Below, piece by piece: positions 50,655 through 59,046 of a stretch of 64,000 nucleotides of DNA. A model generated the notes under the pieces. The model made no database searches. It saw nothing but the letters and a program-made list of their open reading frames with translations, and had not been told where the DNA came from. The DNA comes from Planctomycetota bacterium (lineage in GTDB: Bacteria; Planctomycetota; UBA1135; GCA-002686595): NCBI GenBank assembly GCA_016709875.1, contig JADJLZ010000001.1, positions 496,001 through 560,000 on the forward strand, in the 5' to 3' direction. The stretch's first letter is position 1. Each line of letters begins with the position of its first letter. Both the position numbers and the translations under genes were made by a program.

Positions 50655-51677
50655 ATGAGCAGCATGGAACAGGTCGCCCAGGCCCTCGTCGCCCCCGGCA
50701 AGGGCATCCTCGCCGCCGACGAATCGACCGGCACGATCGAGAAGCGCTTCCAGGCGATCCAACTCGCCAACACCGAAGAGCACCGCCGCGACTACCGCGA
50801 GCTCTTGTTCACGACCGGCGGCTTCGGCGAGTTCATCTCGGGCGTGATCCTCTACGACGAGACGATTCGCCAGAAGGCGAAGGACGGCACGCCGCTCGTG
50901 AAGATCCTCGAGAAGGCCGGATCGATCCCCGGCATCAAGGTCGACATGGGCGCGCACGCGCTGCCCGGTTCGTCGCAGGAGAAGATGACCGAGGGCCTCG
51001 ACGGCCTGCGCGGGCGCCTGAAGGAGTACTACGCGATGGGCGCGCGCTTCGCGAAGTGGCGCGCGGTGATCACGATCGGCTCGGGCATCCCCTCGTGCAA
51101 GTGCATCGAGGTCAACGCGCGCTCGTTGGCGCTGTACGCCGCGCTGTGTCAGGAGGCGAACATCGTCCCGATCGTCGAGCCCGAGGTGCTGATGGACGCC
51201 GACAACACGCTCGAGCGCTGCTTCGAGGTCACGGAGTGGACGCTGACCGAGGTGTTTGCGGAGCTCTCGCGCCTCGACGTGAAGCTCGAGCAGATGCTCC
51301 TGAAGCCGAACATGGTCATCGCCGGCAAGCTCTGCAAGAAGCAGAACACGCCTGCGGAAGTCGCCAAAGCCACGATCGAGTGCTTCCGCCGCACCGTGCC
51401 CGCCGCCGTGCCCGGCATCGTGTTCCTCTCCGGCGGCCAGTCGAGCCCCGTCGCGACCGCGAACCTGAACGCGATCAATGCCAGCGGCCCGCACCCCTGG
51501 CCGCTCAGCTTCTCCTACGGCCGCGCGCTGCAAGACGAGGCGATCAAGGCCTGGAAGGGCGATCCGAAGCTCGTCGCCGCGGGGCAGAAGGCCTTTCACG
51601 CGCGTGCGAAGCTGAACAGCGCCGCGCGCTACGGCAAGTACAGCACCGCGCTGGAGAAGGAACTCGTCGGCCTCTGA
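50655..51677 (+). CDS. Class I fructose-bisphosphate aldolase
   Basis: The 340-residue Schiff-base aldolase splits fructose-1,6-bisphosphate. The GKGILAADESTGTIEKRF opening is the signature of the eukaryotic-type class I family. The Schiff-base Lys lies in QMLLKPNMV. PIVEPEVLMDADNTLERC and FLSGGQSSPVATANLNAIN complete the active site. A GACAGGAAT-type Shine-Dalgarno precedes the ATG. The only other gene on its transcript is the exported unknown. A strong terminator follows. Confidence 0.93.
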   Translation: MSSMEQVAQALVAPGKGILAADESTGTIEKRFQAIQLANTEEHRRDYRELLFTTGGFGEFISGVILYDETIRQKAKDGTPLVKILEKAGSIPGIKVDMGAHALPGSSQEKMTEGLDGLRGRLKEYYAMGARFAKWRAVITIGSGIPSCKCIEVNARSLALYAALCQEANIVPIVEPEVLMDADNTLERCFEVTEWTLTEVFAELSRLDVKLEQMLLKPNMVIAGKLCKKQNTPAEVAKATIECFRRTVPAAVPGIVFLSGGQSSPVATANLNAINASGPHPWPLSFSYGRALQDEAIKAWKGDPKLVAAGQKAFHARAKLNSAARYGKYSTALEKELVGL

Positions 51678-51720
51678 GCCGAGACCGAGTCGCCCGGGCA
51701 CCACGCCTGCCGGAGCTCGG

Positions 51721-51757
51721 ACACGCCGCGGGCAAACCCCGCGGCGTGTTGCATTTT
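51721..51757 (+). terminator. Intrinsic terminator of the aldolase gene
   Basis: ACACGCCGCGGG (51721-51732), loop CAAAC, CCCGCGGCGTGT (51738-51749), then TGCATTTT: a perfect 12-bp stem with a short U-rich tail, 44 bp after the aldolase stop. Confidence 0.85.
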
Positions 51758-51832
51758 ACGCCAACCGCCGCCCAATGCCGTCCAGCTCGCGCGATGCGGT
51801 CCAGCTTGCCCGATTCCCACGCACCTCGCCTC

Positions 51833-51906
51833 GAGGCTCGCACCTTTAGCCGAGAGGCTCGCACCTTTAGCCGAGAGGCTCGCACCTTTAGCCGAGAGGC
51901 TCGCAC
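51833..51906. repeat. 21-bp tandem repeat, 3.5 copies
   Basis: Identical 21-bp units start GAGGCTCGCACC and end TTTAGCCGA at 51833, 51854 and 51875; a fourth half unit starts at 51896 (GAGGCTCGCAC). They lie after the aldolase terminator in a stretch with no gene. All six frames stay open, as a multiple of three forces; there is no start or family signature, so it is read as a non-coding minisatellite. Just upstream GTCCAGCTCGCGCGAT and GTCCAGCTTGCCCGAT look like a shorter two-copy repeat. Confidence 0.85.
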
Positions 51907-52002
51907 GCTTCTCATACGCGCCCACGTTTGGCTACAGCTTCTTCGATCCTAGACACAGGTCGAGTCCGACCCTGTTCCTCTCACACTTCGGGTGACCGAT
52001 GG

Positions 52003-52392
52003 GAGTCGGATGTGTTGGCCGCGACGGGGACACTTCGGCAACTTGATTGGGCGGATGTATGCGCAAGGCCCCCTGCCGCGTACGCGCCGAGAATCGCGCA
52101 CGGAATTCACCGTCGTGCAGGCACTCCATGCGCGTCCCCAACGCTGCGGCTTCAGCGCCGACATCGCGTCGGGGATCCGTGGCAGGAGAGTGGCAGCCCA
52201 ATGACGCCGCTCGAAATCGCGTGTCGTGTCCGAACGCCCGTCTGACTCGAACAGGGGACCCCTCGAGAGTTGCGTGTGCTGGCCGCGACTGGGCCTCGCG
52301 CACACATCCGCCCAATCAAGTTGCCGGCGTGTGACCCTGCCGCGTACGCGCCGAGAATCGTGCTCGGAATTCCGTGTCGCACAGGCAACTTC
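52003..52392. repeat. Diverged direct repeat pair with an inverted inner segment
   Basis: Copy A spans about 52003-52130 and copy B about 52262-52392. The outer parts are in the same direction: GTGTTGGCCGCGAC / GTGCTGGCCGCGAC, and CTGCCGCGTACGCGCCGAGA in both. The 32-bp middle piece is inverted in B relative to A, 29 of 32 matching by eye; its core TCCGCCCAATCAAGT is at 52307-52321, and as its complement at 52041-52055. A third core copy occurs at 53155-53169 inside the RAYT gene. The stretch 51907-52620 holds no convincing gene. Confidence 0.7.
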
Positions 52393-52530
52393 AGCGTCCC
52401 CCGAGCGTCTTAGGTATGGAGGGATCGGCGATGAGGCGATTTGCGAAGACGGCTGTAAGGGGGCGGATGTCCGCGGGCACAACGCAGTTGCGACCGCGAG
52501 TGACAGAGCGCAGCCAAGGGCGAACGCCAA

Positions 52531-52581
52531 CGCAACCGCGAACGCAAACGCAACCGCGAACGCAAACGCAACCGCCGCGAA
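52531..52581. repeat. 18-bp tandem repeat upstream of RAYT
   Basis: CGCAACCGCGAACGCAAA is repeated exactly at 52531-52548 and 52549-52566, then a partial unit follows. It continues to AACGCC/CAACCGCGAAC-like variants up to 52610, just before the RAYT start. Confidence 0.8.
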
Positions 52582-52620
52582 GCAACGCCGAAGCAACCGC
52601 GAACACCGAAGAGAAAGCAA

Positions 52621-53469
52621 GTGCAGCAGGCGCTCCCGTTTCGCAGTTGGGGCGGGTCGCGGGCCGGAGCGGGTCGGAAGCGCAAGGCGCCGCGGCCGCA
52701 GGTCCCCCACCGCGCCCGCGTGGATCATGCGCGACGCCATCCTGTGCTGGTGACGAGCCGCGTCGTTGCTGGCTTGCGCAGCCTGCGCAGCGGCGCGGAA
52801 CTTGGTCTGGTCCGAACTGCGCTGTGCCGTTCCAACTCGGAGCGCTTCCAGATCGTGCACCACTCGATCCAGTCGAACCACCTGCACTTGATCGTCGAGG
52901 CGCACGACCGCGGGGCTCTCACGACGGGTCTGCGCGGTCTCTTCATCCGGCTCGCGCGCGCGCTGAACCAGTTCTGGCGCCGCCGAGGTAGTGTCTTTGC
53001 CGAGCGCTTCCACGAGCGCGAGCTGCGCACGCCGCGCGAGGTGCGCCATGCGCTGCTCTACGTGCTGCAGAACGCGCGCAAACACGGCGTCTGGGTGCGC
53101 GGAGCGGATCCATGCTCGTCTGGCGCGCAGTTCGACGGCTGGGCGGAGCCTAATTCCGCCCAATCAAGTGCACCGCGGGCTCGGATCGCTCGGACTGAGC
53201 ACAGCCAACGCACCCAGGCCGACGAACGCACCCAACGCACCCAACGCACCCAAGGCGAGGAGCGGGCCGAGCGAAACGTCAGGGAGGTCGGGAACATCGG
53301 CAACGTACTTCACCGAGGTCCGTCCCCTGCCGCGGCCGCTGGACTCGAGCACGGGGCGAAGCGCCGCGCATGGACGTGGCTCCTCGATCTCGGCTGGCGC
53401 CGGCACGGGCTGTTGCACGAGCACGAGGTGCCGCGCGGAGTCTTCGGGGCGATCGCGCATGGCCGATGA
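52621..53469 (+). CDS. REP-associated tyrosine transposase (RAYT, Y1 family), with low-complexity insert
   Basis: From GTG 52621: RSWGGSRAGAGRKRKAPRPQ is the RAYT basic N-terminal stretch, then VHHSIQSNHLHLIVEAHDRG gives the HUH metal motif (His-Leu-His). The last helix, VRHALLYVLQNARKHG, holds the putative catalytic Tyr. These enzymes cut and move REP hairpins. After FDGW at about residue 176 there is a foreign-looking part that contains the repeat core (AEPNSAQSS), RTQRTQRTQ from a 9-bp tandem repeat and AERNVREVGN; the RAYT C terminus (TWLLDLGWRRHGLLHEHEVP) then resumes. Insertion in frame is inferred. Activity uncertain. Confidence 0.8.
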   Translation: MQQALPFRSWGGSRAGAGRKRKAPRPQVPHRARVDHARRHPVLVTSRVVAGLRSLRSGAELGLVRTALCRSNSERFQIVHHSIQSNHLHLIVEAHDRGALTTGLRGLFIRLARALNQFWRRRGSVFAERFHERELRTPREVRHALLYVLQNARKHGVWVRGADPCSSGAQFDGWAEPNSAQSSAPRARIARTEHSQRTQADERTQRTQRTQGEERAERNVREVGNIGNVLHRGPSPAAAAGLEHGAKRRAWTWLLDLGWRRHGLLHEHEVPRGVFGAIAHGR

Positions 53470-53581
53470 GGCCGCTGGCGAGACGTGTCCGTCGTGTGTG
53501 GATCACCGGCACGCTCCAATGCAGAGCGGGCCGTAGGATTCGACCGCTGCGGCCCGGTTCGTGGCCTTCGCCTGGCCTGCT

Positions 53582-53643
53582 TCAAGGCGGACGAGCTGTT
53601 GAGGCTACCGCGGCTCGAGCAGAAGTTCGGCACCGGGTCGCGG
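53582..53643 (-). pseudogene. Remnant of the C-terminal end of a secreted-protein gene
   Basis: The 62 bp match 53871-53932, the 3' end of the Kelch gene, with about 54 identities by eye. Read on the minus strand both encode a CxSxSxxNSSSAL tail. The copy is not followed by a stop in the same place and has no upstream homology; it is an old fragment of a paralogue or of the same module. Confidence 0.55.
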
Positions 53644-53713
53644 CTCTGCTTCTGGTCGTGGTTCGTGCGTCGTTACGAGTGTGTCGTCCGACTGTGCCGT
53701 CCGAGTGCGTGGA

Positions 53714-53790
53714 GCGAGACCGTGGTGCGAGACCGTGGTGCGAGACCGTAGAGCCAAGACGTAGAGCGGGAAGGTAGAGCGGGAACGTAG
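53714..53790. repeat. Two 13-bp tandem repeat families side by side
   Basis: GCGAGACCGTGGT occurs at 53714-53726 and 53727-53739, with a third partial unit to 53750. GTAGAGCGGGAAG and GTAGAGCGGGAAC occupy 53761-53773 and 53774-53786. Both have period 13. The 384-bp gap between RAYT and the Kelch gene holds only these and the remnant. Confidence 0.7.
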
Positions 53791-53853
53791 CGCGAGGCCG
53801 AGCTGGAGGATTCCAGCCCGGCCCCGCCTGGAGCAACACGTGTGTCGCGATTC

Positions 53854-55428
53854 CTACTGCCAGACCACCGTCAAGGCGGACGAGCTGTTGAAGCTGCTGC
53901 CGCTCGGGCAGAAGCCCAGCACCGGGTCGCGGTAGTAGGTCTGGTAGTACCGCACCGAGCCCGGGCCGAGTGTGTCGCCAAGCTGCGTAGCGCGGACGGA
54001 GATCGGGGCGTCGGAACCGATCGGAGCTGTTGCGACGCCGCCGACGGCGTTGTGCGAGTAGAGCCGCTTCAGTGCGCCGCCGGTGCAGCGCAGGCCGTCG
54101 CCGAAGGCGACGGGCGCGATGTGCGCGTTGCCCTGCAGGAAGATGGTGAACACGCTCGGGAGTTCGCCCGACGCGGAGAACACGAGCGTGTCGTTGGCGA
54201 TCAGCGGCAAGCCGCTGGAGCCCAGTTGCGAACCTCCGGTGGCGCCCGAGTTCTGGCAGCCGCGACCTGTCGTGCCGAAGTTGCCGCAGGGGCAAGCACC
54301 CGAGCTGCCGTCACCGAAGCAGAAGGGCGTCGGGACGAGGCCGTCGTAGATGTCGACCACGTCGCTCACCGCGGGAGCGCCGGGGGATCCGCCAGCGAAG
54401 AGCGCCTTGGTGCCTACGCTGGCCGCTTTCAGATCCAGTCGCGCCTGCGACAGATGCGTCGCCGGGAGCCAGGTCCCGGTGCTCGTGTCGAAGACCTCGA
54501 CCACGTCGAAGGTCGCTCCGCTGCCGTCGGTGCCGCCGCCGACGAGGATCATGTTCCCGACCGCGGCCACGGCGGCCAGCGAGCGCGGGCCCGCCGGGAG
54601 TGAGTCGACCGTCCAGGTCCCGTTCGTCGCGTCGTAGATCTGCACGACATCGGTCACGACCGCGCTTGCGCCCGGACCGGTGATGCCGCCGAAGAAGTAG
54701 GCCTGATCGCCCACGCCGACCGAAGCTCCGTAGAAGGCTTGCGAGAGCGGGAGCGTGGACGTGCTCCACGAGTTGGTGCTGAGGTCGTAGATGTCGACCT
54801 CCGAGCGCGTCGAGACCAGGTCGAATCCGCCGGCGAAGATGACCTTGTTGCCGCAGACCGCCACGCCCATCATCGCGCGCTCATGGCTCAGATGCGCGAC
54901 GGACCATGCGGCCGTGTTGGATTGCACGCCCAGGCTCGAATCGTAGATGTCGACCGTGTCGACGATCACCGGACTTGCTGGAGTTCCGGTGGCGCCACCG
55001 GCGAAGATGACCTTCGTCCCGACGGACGCAGCCGAGAGAGCGAAGCGGGCCTGAGAGAGCACGCCCGAGCTCTGCCAGGCTCCCGCCTGCGCATCGTAGA
55101 CCTCGACAAGCGCGGTCGAGGCGGAGGAGTTGATCCCGCCGCCGCCGAAGAAGGCCAAGTTGCCGAGCGAGGTCGCCGAGGACAGCGTGCGCTGGAAGGT
55201 GAGGTTGGTGTTCGACCAAGTCCCGGTGGACTCGTCGTAGATGTCGACCCGGCTCTGGATCGCGTTGCTGATCCGCCCACCGGCGAAGAAGGCCTTTCCC
55301 CCCGCACTCGTGGACGCCATCCCCTGACGGGCGAGCGAGAGGTGGTTCGTCGTCCACTGGGCCTGGGCCGGCGTGGACGTGAGTGAGGCGAGGGTCAGGA
55401 TCGAGAGGAGCGGTGCGAGGCGTTGCAT
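53854..55428 (-). CDS. Secreted Kelch-repeat protein with CFGDG/CPCGN C-terminal module
   Basis: The 524 residues have a signal peptide (LASLTSTPAQAQ), then seven Kelch-type repeats, each with a di-Gly strand and a VDIYD strand: AFFAGGRISN...VDIYDESTGTW, VIFAGGFDLV...VDIYDLSTNSW, MILVGGGTDG...VEVFDTSTGTW and others. Seven make a closed beta-propeller. CFGDGSSGACPCGNFG begins a 130-residue C-terminal beta module with conserved Cys, as on many secreted planctomycete proteins. Extracellular binding is likely; ligand unknown. It is divergent from the ECF sigma gene, 172 bp away. Confidence 0.88.
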   Translation of the reverse strand: MQRLAPLLSILTLASLTSTPAQAQWTTNHLSLARQGMASTSAGGKAFFAGGRISNAIQSRVDIYDESTGTWSNTNLTFQRTLSSATSLGNLAFFGGGGINSSASTALVEVYDAQAGAWQSSGVLSQARFALSAASVGTKVIFAGGATGTPASPVIVDTVDIYDSSLGVQSNTAAWSVAHLSHERAMMGVAVCGNKVIFAGGFDLVSTRSEVDIYDLSTNSWSTSTLPLSQAFYGASVGVGDQAYFFGGITGPGASAVVTDVVQIYDATNGTWTVDSLPAGPRSLAAVAAVGNMILVGGGTDGSGATFDVVEVFDTSTGTWLPATHLSQARLDLKAASVGTKALFAGGSPGAPAVSDVVDIYDGLVPTPFCFGDGSSGACPCGNFGTTGRGCQNSGATGGSQLGSSGLPLIANDTLVFSASGELPSVFTIFLQGNAHIAPVAFGDGLRCTGGALKRLYSHNAVGGVATAPIGSDAPISVRATQLGDTLGPGSVRYYQTYYRDPVLGFCPSGSSFNSSSALTVVWQ

Positions 55429-55600
55429 GGGTGTTCTCCGTCTGGCTTGGGGTGTTGGACCGTTTCCAGGGGATCACCCGACGGGGCGAAGGCGATCCCG
55501 ACAGGAAATCCAGCGAAACGGGCACACCGGGCTCCGCGGGCAAAAATTCTCTCCCTGAATCATCAACCTCCGGACCGGTTGGTGGCGGACAATTCCTTCG

Positions 55601-56200
55601 ATGGCCGACCCTTCTTCCGGGGAAGCCTCGCGGCAAGTCACGCTCATTCTCAGCGCCCTCAGCGCCGGGAAGCCGCAGGCATCCGACGAACTCTTCACGC
55701 TGGTGTACAGCGACCTGCGCAGGCTCGCCGCCGCGCGCATCGCGCGCCTCGCGCCCGGGCAGACGCTGCAGGCGACGGCACTCGTGCACGAGGCCTACAT
55801 GCATCTGGTCGGCGGCGCCGATCCGGGCTGGCAGGGCCGCGCGCACTTCTTCGGCACCGCCGCGCGCGCGATGCGCAACATCCTGGCCGACCACCTGAAG
55901 GCCAAGGGCCGCCTGAAGCGCGGCGGGCACTGCAAGCGCGTGGGCGACAACACCGCGGCGGAGATCGCGTCGGACGAGGGCCCGAGCGACGCCGAGTTGG
56001 CGGTCGAAGAGGCGCTGCAGGAACTGGGCAAGGAGTTCCCGCGCAAGGCCGAGGTCGTGACGCTGTGCTTCTTCGGCGGGCTCTCGCTGCCGGAAGTGGC
56101 GGAGGTGCTGCAGCTCTCGCCGCGCACGGTCGAGCGCGACTGGCACTTTGCGCGCGCCTGGCTCAACGGGCGCCTGGCGGAATTCGAGGCCGAGGCATGA
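55601..56200 (+). CDS. ECF-type RNA polymerase sigma factor (planctomycete-type)
   Basis: The 199-residue sigma factor has region 2 (SDELFTLVYSDLRRLAAARI, then ATALVHEAYMHLVG) and region 4 (EVVTLCFFGGLSLPEVAEVL, then SPRTVERDWHFARAWL). The HEAYMHLV and ERDWHFARAWL wording is that of ECF sigma factors found in Planctomycetes beside protein kinases. The stop overlaps the kinase start (ATGA), which points to a signalling pair. Confidence 0.92.
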   Translation: MADPSSGEASRQVTLILSALSAGKPQASDELFTLVYSDLRRLAAARIARLAPGQTLQATALVHEAYMHLVGGADPGWQGRAHFFGTAARAMRNILADHLKAKGRLKRGGHCKRVGDNTAAEIASDEGPSDAELAVEEALQELGKEFPRKAEVVTLCFFGGLSLPEVAEVLQLSPRTVERDWHFARAWLNGRLAEFEAEA

Positions 56201-59046
56201 GCGGCGAGCTCACGTTCGAACAACGAGAACGGCTCGAGTCGATCTTCGACCGCGCCAGCGAACTGCCGCTCGCCGATCAGACCGTCTTCCTCGACAAGGA
56301 ATGCGGCACGAACGGTCCGCTGCGCGAGCACCTCGCGCGTCTGCTCGCGGGGCTCGCCGGCGAAAACCTGTTGGGCGAGGCGCAGGCCCCGCCGCCCTCG
56401 CGCGCCGGCACGCAGGTCGGTCCCTACAGATTGCTCGAGCGGATCGGCGAGGGCGGCATGGGCGAGGTGTACGCCGCCGATCAGCGCGAGCCCATCGTGC
56501 AGCGTGTCGCGCTCAAGATCATCAAGCCCGGGATGGACAGCACGCAGGTCGTGGCGCGCTTCGAGGCCGAGCGCCAGGCGCTGGCGCGCATGTCGCACCC
56601 CAACATCGCGCAGGTCTTCGACGGCGGCACGACGCCCAGCGGCAGCCCCTACTTCGTGATGGAGTACGTGGCCGGCGTGCCGATCACGGACTACTGCGAT
56701 CAGCACAAGCTCTCGACGCGCGCGCGGCTCGAGCTGTTCCTCGACGTCTGCGAGGGCGTGCAGCACGCCCACCAGAAGGGCATCATCCACCGCGACCTCA
56801 AGCCCTCGAACATCCTCGTGACCGAGCAGGACGGCCGCGCGCTGCCCAAGATCATCGACTTCGGCGTCGCGCGCGCGGTCACGGGCCGCCTCGTCGACCG
56901 CACGCTGCACACCATGATGGGCCAGATCGTGGGCACGCTCGACTACATGAGCCCCGAGCAGGCCGATCCCTCGAGCACCGACGTCGACACGCGCTCGGAC
57001 ATCTACTCGATGGGCGTCGTGCTCTACCAGGTGCTCTCGGGGCTCCTGCCCTTCGAGTACCACCTCGCGACGGATCTCCCCCTCTCCGAGATCCAACGCT
57101 CGATCCGCGAGACCGACCCGCCCACGCCGAGCACGCGCCTGAAGCGCGAACGCAAGACCGCCACGCGCCTTGCGCCGCTGCACGGAACGGACGAGCGCTC
57201 GCTTTTGCGCCAGCTCACGGGCGACCTCGACTGGATCTGCCTCAAGGCGCTCGAGAAGGATCCCGCGCGGCGCTACGCCAGCGCGTCCGAGTTGGCCGAG
57301 GACCTGCGCCGGCACCTGCGACACGAGCCGGTGCTGGCCGGGAGACCGGGCACGCTCTACCGCGCGCGCAAGTTCGTGCGTCGCAATCGCCTGGGCGTCA
57401 CCTCCGCGGCCCTGCTGATCCTAGCGCTCGGAGGCGCCGCCTTCGGCCTGGTCCACCAGGTCGCGGGCGCTCGAGTCGAAGCGGCCTTCTCGGCGCTCTC
57501 CGAACTGCGGCGGGCGGAGAGACTCGTGGATCGGGCGGACGAGCTCTGGCCCGCCTACGCGGATCGCCTGCCCGAACTGCAGCAGTGGAAAGCGGAAGCG
57601 GACGAAATCGTCTCGCACCGCGAAGAGTACCGGCGGGAACTGGAGGCACTCGAGTCGCGCGCCCTGCCCTGGACGGATGCAGAGCAGCGCTCCGACCCCG
57701 AGATCGCGCCGGACTCGGCGCGATTGAAGCAGCTGAAGGCGTGGGTCGACGGACGAAAGAAAAAGCTCGATCGCAACCTGAACCCCGATCTACCTCCCAG
57801 GCTTCGCCTGAGATGCGAGGCCCAGCTTCAGGTCTTCGAACGCGAGATGCCGCTGCTCGAGCCGCGGGTCTCTGCTCGCCAGACCTACGACTTCGAGTCG
57901 ATGGACGACAAATGGCGGCACGCGTGGATGCGGGACCTCGTCGACATCCTCGACACGCTGGTCGATGAGCGGAGCGGCCTCGACTCATCCGAGAGCTTCT
58001 CGCCGGACCACGGCTATTGCGTGGCTTGGCGAATCGACCGTGCGAGAGAGATGGAGTTCGCCGAGAGCGATCCGAATACTGCTCCGCGCTGGCGCGAGGC
58101 GCACGACGAGATCCTGGCCAGCGAACGCTACTACGGCCTTGAACTGAAACCACAGAAGGGCCTGTTGCCGCTGGGTCCGGATCCCACATCGGGGCTCTGG
58201 GAGTTCTACGTCGTTCAATCGGGATCGGAGCCCGTTCGGGATCCCGAGACGGGAGGTTGGATGCTGGAGGAGGGGTCCGGCATCGTGCTGGTCCTGCTTC
58301 CGCAGGGCTCGTATTGGATGGGCTCGCAGAGGGGGAACCCGAAGGGGCAGTACTACGTTTCGAATCCCACGATCGGCGAGACCCTCTTCCACGTCGACAG
58401 TGTCCCCGCCTTCTTCCTTTCGAAGTTCGAGATGACGCGAGCGCAGTGGGAGCGCATTGGCGGTCCAGCACGGGGCAGCGGATTCCCGGGGGACGAACCG
58501 CCGGGGCCGCTCTTCCCGATCGACATGGTCAGCTGGACGGAGTGCGATCAGGCGATGCGGCGACTCGGTCTCGAACTGCCCAGCGAAGTGCAGTGGGAGT
58601 ACGCCGCGCGCGCGGGAACCACGACCCCCTGGTGGACCGGTGTCGAGGACAAGTCTCTCCAGGGCGCAGCAAACGTGTTCGACCTGACGAGCTTCGCTGC
58701 TTTCCCGCAGTACGGCGAGTCGATGTCGCTGGACAAGGCCGACTGGGAAGATGGTGAAGCAAGGATGGGCCCCGTCGGGCGGACAGCGAACGGAGAGATC
58801 CGCAGACCGAACCTGTTTGGGTTCCACGACGTACTTGGCAATGCGATCGAGTGGTGCTCGAACTTGGCGTACGAGTACGGAACCGAGCCAGGCAGCGACC
58901 CGGATGTTCCCGTCGCGCGAGTCGCGCGCGGAGGCTCGGCGCGCCAGGGCCCAAAGCTCTGCCGTTCAGGTGCCCGCTTCACCAACTCCCCAGAGTTCCG
59001 GTTCCCCGCCCTGGGCTTGCGCCCCTCGCGCGAGATCGATCGCTAG
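56197..59046 (+). CDS. Membrane Ser/Thr kinase with extracytoplasmic formylglycine-enzyme-like domain
   Basis: The 949 residues have a kinase domain at about 75-385: Gly-loop GEGGMGEV (84-91), Lys107, HRDLKPSN (198-205), DFG (221-223) and the APE equivalent SPEQAD (252-257). One membrane segment follows at about 400-420. A coiled-coil-like helical region runs to about 620, then an FGE/sulfatase-modifying-like domain from about 690: LLPQGSYWMGSQRGNP ... FFLSKFEMTRAQWERIGG ... LPSEVQWEYAARAG ... FGFHDVLGNAIEWC ... ARGGSARQGPKLCRSGAR. The catalytic Cys pair of FGE is not kept (one Cys), so this is a likely ligand sensor. Linked to the ECF factor upstream. Confidence 0.9.
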   Translation: MSGELTFEQRERLESIFDRASELPLADQTVFLDKECGTNGPLREHLARLLAGLAGENLLGEAQAPPPSRAGTQVGPYRLLERIGEGGMGEVYAADQREPIVQRVALKIIKPGMDSTQVVARFEAERQALARMSHPNIAQVFDGGTTPSGSPYFVMEYVAGVPITDYCDQHKLSTRARLELFLDVCEGVQHAHQKGIIHRDLKPSNILVTEQDGRALPKIIDFGVARAVTGRLVDRTLHTMMGQIVGTLDYMSPEQADPSSTDVDTRSDIYSMGVVLYQVLSGLLPFEYHLATDLPLSEIQRSIRETDPPTPSTRLKRERKTATRLAPLHGTDERSLLRQLTGDLDWICLKALEKDPARRYASASELAEDLRRHLRHEPVLAGRPGTLYRARKFVRRNRLGVTSAALLILALGGAAFGLVHQVAGARVEAAFSALSELRRAERLVDRADELWPAYADRLPELQQWKAEADEIVSHREEYRRELEALESRALPWTDAEQRSDPEIAPDSARLKQLKAWVDGRKKKLDRNLNPDLPPRLRLRCEAQLQVFEREMPLLEPRVSARQTYDFESMDDKWRHAWMRDLVDILDTLVDERSGLDSSESFSPDHGYCVAWRIDRAREMEFAESDPNTAPRWREAHDEILASERYYGLELKPQKGLLPLGPDPTSGLWEFYVVQSGSEPVRDPETGGWMLEEGSGIVLVLLPQGSYWMGSQRGNPKGQYYVSNPTIGETLFHVDSVPAFFLSKFEMTRAQWERIGGPARGSGFPGDEPPGPLFPIDMVSWTECDQAMRRLGLELPSEVQWEYAARAGTTTPWWTGVEDKSLQGAANVFDLTSFAAFPQYGESMSLDKADWEDGEARMGPVGRTANGEIRRPNLFGFHDVLGNAIEWCSNLAYEYGTEPGSDPDVPVARVARGGSARQGPKLCRSGARFTNSPEFRFPALGLRPSREIDR

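Noticed and set aside
51833..51906. CRISPR array
   Set aside because: Repeats are directly adjacent with no spacers; no cas genes in the window.
53842..55386. Plus-strand frames opposite the Kelch gene
   Set aside because: They are antisense to seven regular Kelch repeats and have no start context.
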